Source: Actinospineispora eucalypti (GTDB lineage: Bacteria > Actinomycetota > Actinomycetes > Mycobacteriales > Pseudonocardiaceae). Taken from it: 64,000 nucleotides of DNA. Positions 35,350 through 43,895 of this stretch are shown here, one piece after another. Location of the stretch: assembly GCA_014208095.1 (NCBI GenBank), contig JACHMT010000005.1:1550001-1614000 (forward strand), read 5' to 3'. The position numbers and the translations under genes are program-made. Under the pieces are notes generated by a model. That model was not told where the DNA came from, did no database searches, and saw only the letters and a list, made by a program, of their open reading frames with translations. Position 1 is the first letter of the stretch. Each line of letters starts with the position of its first letter.

Positions 35350-35718
35350 TTACGGGGTTTGTTCGTCGGTGTGGAGTGTTGTTTTGGCGGTGGCGATTTC
35401 GTTTTCGAGGGCGTGATGGAGTTGTGTGGCGTGGTGTTCGACGACGGCCCAGATAATGTCGTCGTCGATTGTGAGGTAGTCGTGCGCGATGCGGTTGCGC
35501 ATGCCTTTGATGAGGCGCCAGGGTATGTCGGGATGATGTGCCAGCCAGTCGCTGCCGAGTCGTTCGAGGTCAGCGGTGAGGCGGATGAGATTGTACTGGC
35601 ATGCTCGGGAGACCGCGATGTCGCGGTCGTAGGCGTCGCGTCCGCGTCGTGCCAGGCCGGCGATCTCGGTGAGGGTCGCGTCGAGATATACCAGGTATTC
35701 GGCGGTGCGGTCGTCCAT
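35350..35718 (-). CDS. hepT: HEPN-domain toxin, HepT/DUF86 family
   Basis: A 122-residue helical HEPN protein. The active-site motif R-X4-H-X-Y is intact as RNRIAHDY with R74, H79 and Y81. HepT proteins are RNases that are silenced by a partner MNT-type nucleotidyltransferase, which in studied systems adds AMP to the motif tyrosine. The gene begins one base after the stop of the MNT gene (TGA-C-ATG), the usual antitoxin-toxin order, so the two form one operon. Confidence 0.9.
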   Translation of the reverse strand: MDDRTAEYLVYLDATLTEIAGLARRGRDAYDRDIAVSRACQYNLIRLTADLERLGSDWLAHHPDIPWRLIKGMRNRIAHDYLTIDDDIIWAVVEHHATQLHHALENEIATAKTTLHTDEQTP

Positions 35719-35719
35719 G

Positions 35720-36268
35720 TCAGGCGGCGATGTTGAGCGGGCGGCGGTGGCGGTTCACGCCGCGGCGGAACAGGTCGTTGGATTTCATTTCGGCGGTGGT
35801 GACCACGTCGACGGGGCAGCCCAGCAGGGCGGACAGGTCGTCGTCGAGTCCGATGATGTCCGCGAATGATGCGCCGGGGGCGAGTTCGACGAGCAGGTCG
35901 AGATCAGAGTCAGGGCGGTCGTCACCGCGGGCTACTGAGCCGAAGACCCAGGCTTGGGCGACGGGGTAGCGGCCGAAGATCTTGACGACCTCCTCGTGGA
36001 GTCGTTCGAGGAGCACGGATGGGCGGATCCTGTTCACCAGCCGCGTCTCGAGGTGGAACCCGGCGGCGTTAAGCAGGCGTTCGAGCATCAGTACAGACGG
36101 TTGTCGCCGGCCAGACTCGATGGTGGCCACGGTCGACTGAGGTACGCGCGCTGCTCGCGCGAGATCCCGTTGGGACAGCCCGCGCTGATGCCGGGCCGTG
36201 GACACAAGGTCAGCCGCCGTTCGAGTGCCAGGCCCGCTACTTCCGCCGGTCGCAGTCATGTATTGCAT
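35720..36268 (-). CDS. mntA: HTH-MNT nucleotidyltransferase antitoxin (MntA-like)
   Basis: A 182-residue fusion. Residues about 20-75 form an XRE-type helix-turn-helix (QRGLSQRDLARAARVPQSTV and IESGRRQPS). The C-terminal half is a minimal nucleotidyltransferase with GSVARGDDRPDSDLDLLVE, the GSX10DXD motif. It should neutralise HepT, probably by AMP transfer, and the added DNA-binding domain lets it regulate its own promoter. Starts at ATG 36268 or 36259; neither has a ribosome-binding site and the longer frame to 36451 runs through the operator-like palindrome, so a leaderless start is likely. Confidence 0.85.
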   Translation of the reverse strand: MQYMTATGGSSGPGTRTAADLVSTARHQRGLSQRDLARAARVPQSTVATIESGRRQPSVLMLERLLNAAGFHLETRLVNRIRPSVLLERLHEEVVKIFGRYPVAQAWVFGSVARGDDRPDSDLDLLVELAPGASFADIIGLDDDLSALLGCPVDVVTTAEMKSNDLFRRGVNRHRRPLNIAA

Positions 36269-36286
36269 GATAGTGGATCCGCTATC
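36269..36286. promoter_or_regulatory. Palindromic operator at the mntA-hepT start
   Basis: GATAG-T-GGATCC-G-CTATC is an 18-bp inverted repeat with only one mismatched pair, directly touching the first ATG of the antitoxin gene. It is a likely binding site of the antitoxin's own HTH domain. Confidence 0.6.
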
Positions 36287-36440
36287 GCATGGTGCGATGC
36301 TGGAGCCGCCTCCTGGTGCGCATGCGGTGAGCAGATGCAGCGGTGCGGCGATCCACCAATGACGATCCATGCGCGGGGGGCCTTGCCCCTTGAGTGTGGA
36401 CACCTCGAGATCTGGATCATGAGGTCCAGCGAGAGGAGTC

Positions 36441-37679
36441 GTGTTGGGCACGTGGAGGTATCCGACTGAGTTCCGGGCGGACGCTGTGGAGTTGGTGCGT
36501 TCGTCGGGTGTGATTGTCGCGGAGTACTTCGATGTGGGTTGTTCGCGGCGGTTGCCGTGGACACGCCGACCGCGCGCGGCGGCGTTGCTGGCGGAGCTGT
36601 CGGCTGCTGGGCGGGGGTTCGATGCGATCGTGGTGGGTGAGTATGAGCGGGCTTTCTTCGGTGAGCAGCTGACCGCGTTGGCGCCGATGTTCGACCGGCA
36701 CGGTGTCCAGGTGTGGCTTCCCGAGGCAGGTGGGCGGGTCGATGTGGGGAGCCCGGAGCATCGGGCGTTGATGGCGGTGCTGGGTGCGCAGTCACGGCGG
36801 GAGGTGTTGCGGTCGCGTCATCGGGTGTTGGCGGCGATGGAGGTTCAGGCTCGTGAGCAGGGACGCTACTTGGGTGGTCGGCCGCCGTACGGGTATCGGC
36901 TGGTTGATGCGGGACCGCACCCGAACTGTGCCTATGCCGAATGGGGCCGGCGCTGCCAGCGTCTGGATCCTGATCCGGTGACGGCGCCTCATGTGAGGTG
37001 GATGTTTGAGCGGCGTGTCACTGGGCGCAGTGTGGCGGGCATCGCCCGGGAGCTGAACGAGCGGGATGTGCAGTGTCCGTCGGAGGTGGATCCGGAGCGG
37101 AATCGGCACCGGAGCGGTGGGGTGTGGACGTTGCGGACGGTTGCGGTGATTCTTGGGAATCCCCGGTATACGGGGCGGCAGGTGTGGAATCGGCGGCCCA
37201 GCGAGCACTTGGGCGGTTTGGTGGTGCGTCGGGCGGCTGCGGTGGGGGAGTGGGCGATCTCGGCGAGGGTGGCGCACCCGCCGTTGGTGAGCGAGGCGGT
37301 GTTTGTGGCGGCCCAGCAGGCGCCGGCGGCCCGGCCGACCAAAGACGGCCGAGCTCGAGGTTATCTGCTGGCCGGGCTGCTGCAGTGTCGCTTGTGTGGG
37401 CGGCGGATGGATTCGCACTGGGTACATGGCCGTCCCGGGTACCGCTGCTGTCACGGCTACTCCAGCAGCCGCCCCCGGACGCCGGGGCTAGCGAAAAACA
37501 TCTACGTGCGCGAATACATTCTGCTCGCCCAGCTCGCCGCCCACGATCAACCAGTCCTGGTCGGTGGAGATGAGAGCTCCGTCGGGCCGAGCGTGGCCGA
37601 GCTTGCGGTCTCTATCAGGGACATGGCGCTGGTGATCGTCCACGATGGAACGACCTGGGAACTAGCGACAGCTGGCTGA
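36441..37679 (+). pseudogene. Serine recombinase lacking its catalytic N-terminus, fused to an IS3 OrfA start
   Basis: The frame starts like an IS3 OrfA (WRYPTEFRADAVELVRSSG, with GAGGAG before GTG 36441) and then switches at about codon 22 to a large serine recombinase: VIVAEYFDVGCSRRLPW, YLGGRPPYGYRLVDAGPHPN, the recombinase domain and a zinc-ribbon-like QCRLCGRRMDSH. The first roughly 60 residues of the resolvase domain, including the catalytic serine, are missing. So this is a deletion chimera and should be inactive as an integrase. The C-terminus looks natural. It suggests an integrative element once sat here. Confidence 0.85.
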
Positions 37680-37987
37680 CGGCCACAGCACGCTCAACCG
37701 CCGCGCCCGCGTCGCGACCGCTGTGGGGTAATCCTGTGTCCGAGGACTCGGAAACGTAGATGTTGCACACCCGCGCAAAACGAGTGTGCATGCGGCCAAC
37801 CTTAGTGGAGAACCCTACGCACGCAGAGCGACGGCACCTGTCGGCTCGCTGTTACGGCCTTAGGACGTCCCGGAACGGCGAAACTGCACGCTGACCTGCG
37901 TAGCGGACTATATCTGGCCTACAGGTCAGCCTGTCCACGGGGTGGGCTGTGTCAAGGATCTTGGGCAGGTCCTCGTGGTTGTGCTGG

Positions 37988-38269
37988 TCAGGCCGCCGCA
38001 CGTGCCTGATGTTCGGCGAGGGCCTCGGCAGGTGTCCGATAGCCCAGGTGTGAATGCAACCGCCTACGGTTATAAAACACCTCAATGTACTCGGCGACCG
38101 CGAATCGTGCTCGTGCTTTTGTAGCGAACCACTGACGATAGTACATCTCATTCTTCAAAGTAGCGAAGAATGATTCCGCAGCCGCATTGTCGTATGAATC
38201 TCCTTTCGCGCCGACCGATCGAGCGATGCCGGTGTCGACCAGTCGTTGCCCGTACCGAATCGAAGTATA
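37988..38269 (-). pseudogene. IS3 OrfB, 3' half (split by IS30)
   Basis: Encodes the C-terminal part of an IS3 DDE transposase from YTSIRYGQRLVDTG through GDSYDNAAAESFFATLKNE to YNRRRLHSHLGYRTPAEAL, including the final catalytic glutamate region. The 5' half continues at 39727-40344; the two halves rejoin in frame as HHSDRGVQ-YTSIRYGQ when the IS30 element and one TTG copy are removed. Confidence 0.9.
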
Positions 38270-38272
38270 TTG

Positions 38273-39723
38273 GGCGAATTCAACCGGTCGTCGCAACACT
38301 TCGATCTTGGAGGTGGCGATGGGCAGGCCGGCCGGGTGGATGAAGGAGTTGACGGGCCGTTCACCGATGAAGTCGCCGGGGAAGCCTTCGCTTCGCCGGG
38401 ACGTGGAGCGGCTGTTCTGGCGTGAGGTCGCGAAGGGGTTGTCCAGCGAGGACGCCGCGGCGGTGGTCGGCGTGTCGCCGGCCGCTGGGACGCGGTGGTT
38501 CCGCGAGCGTGGGGGTATGCCGACGTTTCTGATCAACCCGGTGACCGGGCGCTACCTGTCGTTCGAGGAGCGCGAGGTGATGGCGTTGCTCAGGGCGCAG
38601 GGGGTCGGGATCAGGGAGATCGCCCGCCGAACGGGGCGGCACCCATCGACCGTCTCACGCGAGCTGCGCCGCAACGCCGCCACCCGCGGTGGGAAGCTCG
38701 ACTACCGGGCCTTCGTCGCCCAGTGGAAGGCCGAGTTGATGGCGCGCCGCCCCAAGGTGGCCAAGCTCGTCACCAACGAGCGGCTCCACGAGTACGTGCG
38801 GGAACGGCTGTCCGGGCAGGTCCGTCGTTGCGACGGGGTACCAGTCGCCGGACCGGCGACGGCCGAGTGGAAAGGCCGGAACAAGCCGCACCGCCAGGAC
38901 CGCCGGTGGGTTCAGGCGTGGAGCCCGGAGCAGATCTCGAATCGGCTGAAAGTGGATTTCCCCGACGATGAGTCGATGCGCATCTCGCCCGAGGCGATCT
39001 ACCAGGCGCTCTATGTTGAGAGCCGTGGTGGGCTCAAGCGCGAGTTGGTTGCCTGCCTGCGCACCGGGCGCGCGCTTCGCGTTCCTCGATCCCGTGCCCG
39101 CCAGCGCCCCCAGGGCCATGTGACGCCCGAGGTGATGATCAGCGAGCGGCCCGCCGAGGCCGCGGACCGTGCTGTCCCGGGCCACTGGGAGGGAGACCTG
39201 ATCATCGGCACGGACAGGTCCGCCATCGGCACGCTCGTCGAGCGCACCACTCGGTTCACCATGCTCATCCACCTGCCCCGCATGCACGGCTACGGGGTCG
39301 AGCCACGGGTGAAGAACGGTCCCGCGCTGGCCGGCTACGGGGCCGAGGCGATGCGGGCCGCGCTCGCCGAGCAGATGGCCGGGCTGCCCGAGCAGCTGCG
39401 CCGCTCGCTGACCTGGGACCGCGGCAAGGAACTCGCCCAGCATGCCCAGCTGAAGATCGATACCGGTATCAGTGTCTACTTCGCCGATCCACACAGCCCC
39501 TGGCAGCGGGGAACCAACGAGAACACCAACGGCCTGCTGCGGCAGTACTTCCCGAAAGGCACGGACCTGTCGAGATGGAACGCCGAGGAGATCCAGGCCG
39601 TCGCCGCCACGCTGAACTCCAGACCGCGCAAGATCCTCGAATGGAAGACACCTGCAGAGGCGCTCGATGATCAGCTAGCATCGCTCCAACAGGCTGGTGT
39701 TGCGTCCACCGGTTGAATTCGCC
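38273..39723. mobile_element. Intact IS30-family insertion sequence (1451 bp)
   Basis: Inverted ends GGCGAATTCAACCGGT at 38273 and, on the other strand, from 39723 match over about 25 of 28 bases. TTG directly flanks both sides (38270-38272 and 39724-39726) as a 3-bp target duplication. One full transposase gene inside. Clean junctions indicate a recent insertion. Confidence 0.9.
38319..39716 (+). CDS. IS30-family transposase
   Basis: A 465-residue DDE transposase. The N-terminus has a helix-turn-helix (GIREIARRTGRHPSTVSREL) preceded by LSFEEREVMALLRAQGVG; the catalytic core shows GHWEGDLIIG, LTWDRGKEL and NENTNGLLRQYFPKG, the three acidic residues D, D and E of the IS30 family. GGAGGTG lies just upstream of ATG 38319. 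It is full length and apparently functional; the longer frame from 38187 runs into the flanking IS3. Confidence 0.95.
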   Translation: MGRPAGWMKELTGRSPMKSPGKPSLRRDVERLFWREVAKGLSSEDAAAVVGVSPAAGTRWFRERGGMPTFLINPVTGRYLSFEEREVMALLRAQGVGIREIARRTGRHPSTVSRELRRNAATRGGKLDYRAFVAQWKAELMARRPKVAKLVTNERLHEYVRERLSGQVRRCDGVPVAGPATAEWKGRNKPHRQDRRWVQAWSPEQISNRLKVDFPDDESMRISPEAIYQALYVESRGGLKRELVACLRTGRALRVPRSRARQRPQGHVTPEVMISERPAEAADRAVPGHWEGDLIIGTDRSAIGTLVERTTRFTMLIHLPRMHGYGVEPRVKNGPALAGYGAEAMRAALAEQMAGLPEQLRRSLTWDRGKELAQHAQLKIDTGISVYFADPHSPWQRGTNENTNGLLRQYFPKGTDLSRWNAEEIQAVAATLNSRPRKILEWKTPAEALDDQLASLQQAGVASTG

Positions 39724-39726
39724 TTG

Positions 39727-40344
39727 CACGCCGCGATCGCTATGATGTATCAGGGCGGCGGTACCAATCCGGTCTTTCCGTGCCCATATTGCCATCTCCA
39801 ACGCATCCAACGCCAGTTCGGTGTGCATGGACTCGGCCACCTGCCAACCCACTATCGCGCGGGAGAACGCGTCAGTGACGAACGCGGTGTAGCAGAACCG
39901 GCCGCCGGCCAGCGCGACATAGGTGAGATCGGTCACCCACAACAGGTTCGGCGCGGGCGCGGCTAAGCGCCGTTCTACCAGGTCAACCGGTCGCGAAGCT
40001 GGATCGCCGGGGACCGTGGTACGCGGCTGGTGACGACGCGGCACCACTCCGGTCATGTCGTGGGCGCGCACCAGCCGCTCCACCGCGCAGCGAGGCACCG
40101 GTCGGCCCGCGACACCGCCGTCGCGCAGCAATTGCTGACACACCTTCCGCGCCCCATACAACTTTCCACTTGCCTCCCACACGCGGCGGATCTCCACCAA
40201 CACCGCCGCGTCTCGCATATCCCGCTCGGATGGCTGCGCCTGCCGTTTCTTCGCCGCGTAGTAGGTTGAGGTTGGGAACTCGAGCGCCGCGCAGATCGGT
40301 TCCACTCCGAACTGGTCACGGTGGGCATCCACGAACGCGGTCAA
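39727..40344 (-). pseudogene. IS3 OrfB, 5' half (split by IS30)
   Basis: Begins at TTG 40344 (TAFVDAHRDQFGVEPICAAL), contains the IS3 HTH_21 segment and LLWVTDLTYVALAGGRF with the first catalytic aspartate and LIHHSDRGVQ with the second, and is cut at the IS30 insertion. Downstream codons up to 39469 belong to IS30 and are read as nonsense. The gene would be whole without the insertion. Confidence 0.9.
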
Positions 40345-40360
40345 CGTGGCGGTCGAGGGT

Positions 40361-40590
40361 TCATTTCCCGGGCGAAAAAGCGGAGGCGAGCTTCAAAATC
40401 TCATTCGCTCGCCGCAGCTCCCTAGCCTGCTGTTCCAGCTCGGAAATCTGGGCATCCTTCTCCGCCTCCGAACCCGGCATCCGCTGCCCAGACGGGGCTT
40501 GTCCTTCCTCATCGCGCCGCACCCAGTAGCGCAACGCCGCGCGAACCTTGAGCTCAACCGGGTACTGCCATGCCGCCGATCCTCTCCAGG
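40361..40590 (-). pseudogene. IS3 OrfA remnant
   Basis: Minus-strand reading gives ALRYWVRRDEEGQAPSG, AQISELEQQARELRRANEIL and KLASAF, the C-terminal helix and leucine-zipper part of IS3 OrfA. The expected N-terminal HTH is reduced to YPVELKV, so an internal deletion is likely. At the end, the run of T bases appears one short (ASAFSPGK instead of ASAFFARE), ending the frame early. Confidence 0.7.
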
Positions 40591-40627
40591 ATCAACAGCC
40601 TCCAAGATTCCCGGGGTGGTCCAGCTG

Positions 40628-40862
40628 GTGGTGGTCATCGGATTCAACCGGTTTGTACGTAGTCCGATGTACTTCGGGCCGGTCGTGGCCCTGCTCGGCT
40701 ACGCCGCCGTGGTCTGGCGCCTCCCCGCGTCATTCGTGCGCGTCTACGAGGAACCCGCCCTGGCGCCGGTTCGGCGCCGAGTACGGCACATGCCGGCGCA
40801 ACGTGCGGGCTTGGATACCGCGAGCACACCCGTGGACACCCGCACGGAGTCAGGATTGAAGT
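40628..40862 (+). pseudogene. Isoprenylcysteine carboxyl methyltransferase (ICMT)-like fragment
   Basis: Reads GFNRFVRSPMYFGPVVALLG and VYEEPAL in one frame and then RRFGAEYGTCRRNVRAWIPR in the next frame, matching the C-terminal half of the ICMT/PEMT membrane methyltransferase family with one frameshift near 40765. Its 5' part is missing beyond the IS3 insertion at 40623. Joining the IS3 flanks over one GCTG copy gives the in-frame lead PRGGLVVVIGFNRF, so the IS probably landed in this gene. Confidence 0.65.
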
Positions 40863-41107
40863 AGGTCGTGTAGTGCGTCGGCGGTCGCTGTGACGTCCTC
40901 GGTGCGGTGAAGTGGCCCACGGTGGGCAGCCGAGCGACCCGGCCGTGGGGCAGCAGGTCGGGTACCGCGTCGACGTTCACACGCTCGTGAAGCAGCGCCG
41001 CGATCGAGTTCAACCGGGGCAACCGGTCATGGGAGTGATCCGCCGTGCTGAGTTTCGAGCCGTGGGTGCGCCCGCTGGCGTCGCTGACTACCGCGACCGC
41101 ACGAGGG

Positions 41108-41344
41108 CTACTCGGGGTCATGGTGGGGTTCGTCGAGGGTGAAGGGGCCTTCGACGAGGCCCAGCGGTGGCAGAGTCGTTCGATCGAGCCAGGTGTCGGT
41201 GTCGATTCCGCATTGGTCTGCGGTATCGAGAAGCTTCTGCAGGAGCTTGCGGTGCAGGTAGGCCGAATACGGAAGCTCCGCTCGCCGCGCCGCCGTCAGG
41301 TTCCGCAGCGCTGAGCGGACCTCGGCGCGCAGCTCGGTATGCAT
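41108..41344 (-). CDS. Small unknown protein
   Basis: A 78-residue acidic, helical protein (ALRNLTAARRAELPYSAYLH, LDTADQCGIDTDTWLDRTTL). ATG at 41344 follows AGGGGAAG at good spacing, which supports a real gene. No family recognised. It diverges from the gene at 41549. The 250 bp downstream on the same strand (40863-41107) contains a remnant resembling the end of an alpha/beta hydrolase (GRVARLPTVGHFTAP), low confidence. Confidence 0.5.
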   Translation of the reverse strand: MHTELRAEVRSALRNLTAARRAELPYSAYLHRKLLQKLLDTADQCGIDTDTWLDRTTLPPLGLVEGPFTLDEPHHDPE

Positions 41345-41548
41345 GACACTTCCCCTCGTTGCACCTCACAGAGTATGGTTACTTGCGAAATCTCGCAACT
41401 CCGAAAGTGTGCAGCTGCTCTAGCGGTGGTCAATGGCCCGGCCCACTCGCGCACATCTTGAGGCTCGCGACTTGGGGAGACCGCCACCTCCGGCCGCGGC
41501 CCCGGTGGGCGCGGTACACGAGCGGCACGACAGGATGAGGACACCGCC

Positions 41549-42187
41549 ATGCATGTCCGGATGAATACGATCTTCGGTGACCGCGACAAGACGGCGGCCG
41601 TCCTAGACTATATCGAAGGCCGCGACCGCGCGGTGGTGGAAGCGGCGCTCGGTACCGGCGGCCTGGCCACCTACGCGGATTGGGACAGTGGGGTCGTCGT
41701 GGCCGCCTCGTACTGGGATGAGCCCGCGCACTCCAGCGAGGCGGTCCTGACGGAGGTCCGTCGCGATGTTGAGCTGCTCGCCGGCGGCACTGTCACGGCG
41801 GAACAATACGAAGTCACGGCGAGGGTCTGGCACTCCCGGCCCGGGCGGGGCGCGATTGTGCTGGTGCACGGCGTGCAGCTTGAGTCCGCGAGACTCGACG
41901 ACGCGGTCCCTTTCCTCAGCGGGGTGCTGCTGCCGGAACTGGCTCAGTATGAGAGGCCGTGTATCGCCGAGATTTTGGTGGACAGGGACTCGAGTTCAGC
42001 GGTCGTGTTGACGGTATGGGAAAACGAGCATGTCGCCGGGGACGCGAGTCCAGCTGTCGAGGCCCTCCGAGCTCGTGGGGTTGAGCATGGTGTCAAATTT
42101 GTCACCACCACTCGGTACACCCTCTTCGGCGTCTCCCAGGGCGGGGTACCGGGTGTCGAGCTGTGGCTTCCCCCGCTCGGCCCGTGA
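41549..42187 (+). CDS. Tandem dimeric alpha/beta-barrel (ABM-like) protein
   Basis: A 212-residue protein of two similar halves, each with a start like a ferredoxin-like alpha/beta barrel: MNTIFGDRDKTAAVLDYIEG with VVVAASYWDEP, and ARVWHSRPGRGAIVLVHGVQ with VVLTVWENE. This pattern resembles the antibiotic biosynthesis monooxygenase (ABM)/stress-responsive barrel superfamily. Catalytic residues cannot be named. The start ATG 41549 lies after GGATGAGGACA; ATG 41561 is possible. It seems an intact gene among fragments. Confidence 0.55.
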   Translation: MHVRMNTIFGDRDKTAAVLDYIEGRDRAVVEAALGTGGLATYADWDSGVVVAASYWDEPAHSSEAVLTEVRRDVELLAGGTVTAEQYEVTARVWHSRPGRGAIVLVHGVQLESARLDDAVPFLSGVLLPELAQYERPCIAEILVDRDSSSAVVLTVWENEHVAGDASPAVEALRARGVEHGVKFVTTTRYTLFGVSQGGVPGVELWLPPLGP

Positions 42188-42256
42188 CCGGCCGTGGTCC
42201 GGCACCTGTGAGCCCGTCACTGCGGCAGGCGCCCGGCGCGACGGTTACAACCCACA

Positions 42257-42541
42257 GATCGTAACAAGTTGCGCGGCGCGCGGCTGATCGCCTCGCCCCG
42301 GCACGCGGACGCGCTGCTCGTGACCGGCCCTTCCGCCCCTGGGGTTGAGCGCACGGACCAGTTCGTGCCCACGCGCACCCCTGCCCTCGTCACGCTCGTG
42401 TCCCTTGGGCCGATCCTCACCGAGTCCGCCGCCACCAGCACACGTATCAGCCTGATCGCGCTGCACCTCGCGGCGGCCCTTGTCCTCGTACCAGTGTTCC
42501 GGCACTCCAGGCGCCCTCAGCCGCCGACGCACCCGATGTGA
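42257..42541 (+). pseudogene. Mosaic of NuoB-like and DUF6069 fragments
   Basis: One reading frame starts with RGARLIASPRHADALLVTGP, the SPRHAD signature of NuoB-like/hydrogenase small subunit proteins, and then passes into VSLGPILTESAATSTRISLI and ALHLAAALVLVPVFR, the last two helices of DUF6069-type membrane proteins. Neither is complete, and they do not belong together. So this is a fusion of two gene remnants. The 260 bp after it, up to 42806, hold no gene. Confidence 0.5.
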
Positions 42542-42806
42542 GCCCTCGCCGAAGGGACGGTTCAGAAACCTCGTGCCTGATCACGCCATCAGACACTCGG
42601 ACGTGCTGCGCAGCCGGGAGATCTACGCCGGACATCACGGGACTGTTCCAAGATCGGCTCTGGCTCAGAAACGGTGGTGGGGCGGGTTCAGCTGAGCAGG
42701 ATGCGTTGTCGGAGTAGCGGGAATCCGGCTCGTCCGTACATCTGTCTTTTGATCGCTTTAAAAGTTACGTGGAATCTGGTCGGGCGGTTGATCATCTCCG
42801 TCCGGT

Positions 42807-43895
42807 GTGACCACGGACTTGGGAGATGGCTTGAGCGACAGCGTGGTGCTGGAGCGGAAGTGGCCGGTACTCGGCCGACACGAGCGGGCGGCTGAGTGGC
42901 TGCGGGTATGGGCTGATCTGGGGCGTGCCCGGCGGACGATCGACGCCTACGCCCTTGGGCTGGCTGAGTATCTGTTGATGTGCGAGCGGGAGGGCGTCGA
43001 CCCGATCGCCGCCAGCCGAGCACACATCGCTGTCTACGTCCGCGAGTTGACCGAGCGGCGCAGCCGCGGGGGCGTGAACGTCGTGTCGATCGACTCTGGG
43101 TCGGGGCTGGCCAACGCGACGATCCAGCAGCGATTGGTGCCGGTGCGGCTGTTTTACGACTACTTGATGGAGGAGGGGGTGCGGGAGGCCAACCCGGTGG
43201 GCCGGGGCCGTTACACGCCTGGGCGGCGGGGAGGCGGCCACGAGCGCGGTTTGGTGCCCCGGTTGACGAAGCTGCCGTGGATCCCGTCCGAGCGGGAATG
43301 GGCGGAAGTGCTCGGTGTGGCGGCGAGAGAGCCGGTTCGCAATCGGGTGATGCTCGCGTTGGCCTATGACGCGGCGTTGCGGCGGGAGGAGCTGTGCTCG
43401 TTGCGCACCGATGATCTGGACCCGGCGCACCGGACGCTGCGGGTGAGGGCGGAGACGACCAAGAACCGGCTGGAGCGCGTGGTGCCGTACTCGGCCTCCA
43501 CTGGCGTGCTGTTGTCGGGCTACTTGGCCCACCGGGCAAGGATCAGCCGGGCGCGCGGGCCGTTGTTCCTGTCCGAGTCCCGCCGCAATCACGCACAGCC
43601 GTTGAGCTTGTGGACGTGGTCGAAGGTCGTCCGGAAGATCGCTCTGGACGCTGGAGTCCCGCGGTTTTCCACCCACACCACAAGGCATCTGTGCTTGACG
43701 GACCTGGCGCGGATGGGCTGGGAGCTGCACGCCATCGCGACCTTCGCCGGACACCGGACGACCGACGCGACCCTGGCCTACATCCATCTGTCCGGCCGGG
43801 ACTTGGCCGACAAACTCGCCAAGGGCATGGAACACATCCACGCCTGGCGCGTCGCCGCGCTCACGGACGGCCCGGTCGCGGGGACGCCGCGGTGA
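42807..43895 (+). CDS. Tyrosine recombinase, Tn554 TnpA-like
   Basis: A 362-residue phage-integrase family protein. The N-terminal SAM-like core-binding domain (YALGLAEYLLMCEREGVD) is followed by the catalytic domain with the first arginine in DAALRREELCSL, the H-x-x-R box in THTTRHLCLTDLA and the GH...Y box in FAGHRTTDATLAYIH. It is complete. The stop overlaps the GTG start of a second recombinase gene, the arrangement of Tn554-type transposons (tnpA, tnpB, tnpC). No tnpC is seen. Confidence 0.9.
   Translation: MTTDLGDGLSDSVVLERKWPVLGRHERAAEWLRVWADLGRARRTIDAYALGLAEYLLMCEREGVDPIAASRAHIAVYVRELTERRSRGGVNVVSIDSGSGLANATIQQRLVPVRLFYDYLMEEGVREANPVGRGRYTPGRRGGGHERGLVPRLTKLPWIPSEREWAEVLGVAAREPVRNRVMLALAYDAALRREELCSLRTDDLDPAHRTLRVRAETTKNRLERVVPYSASTGVLLSGYLAHRARISRARGPLFLSESRRNHAQPLSLWTWSKVVRKIALDAGVPRFSTHTTRHLCLTDLARMGWELHAIATFAGHRTTDATLAYIHLSGRDLADKLAKGMEHIHAWRVAALTDGPVAGTPR

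Larger units (their letters stand above)
37950..40623. mobile_element. IS3-family element, interrupted by an IS30 element
   Basis: The ends begin TG: TGTCAAGGATCTTGGG at 37950 and, on the other strand from 40623, TGGACCACCCCGGGAATCTT; they share the ATCTTGG core. GCTG flanks both ends (37946-37949 and 40624-40627) as a 4-bp target duplication. Without the inserted IS30 the element is about 1220 bp, normal for IS3. Its transposase genes are on the minus strand and broken. Confidence 0.75.
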
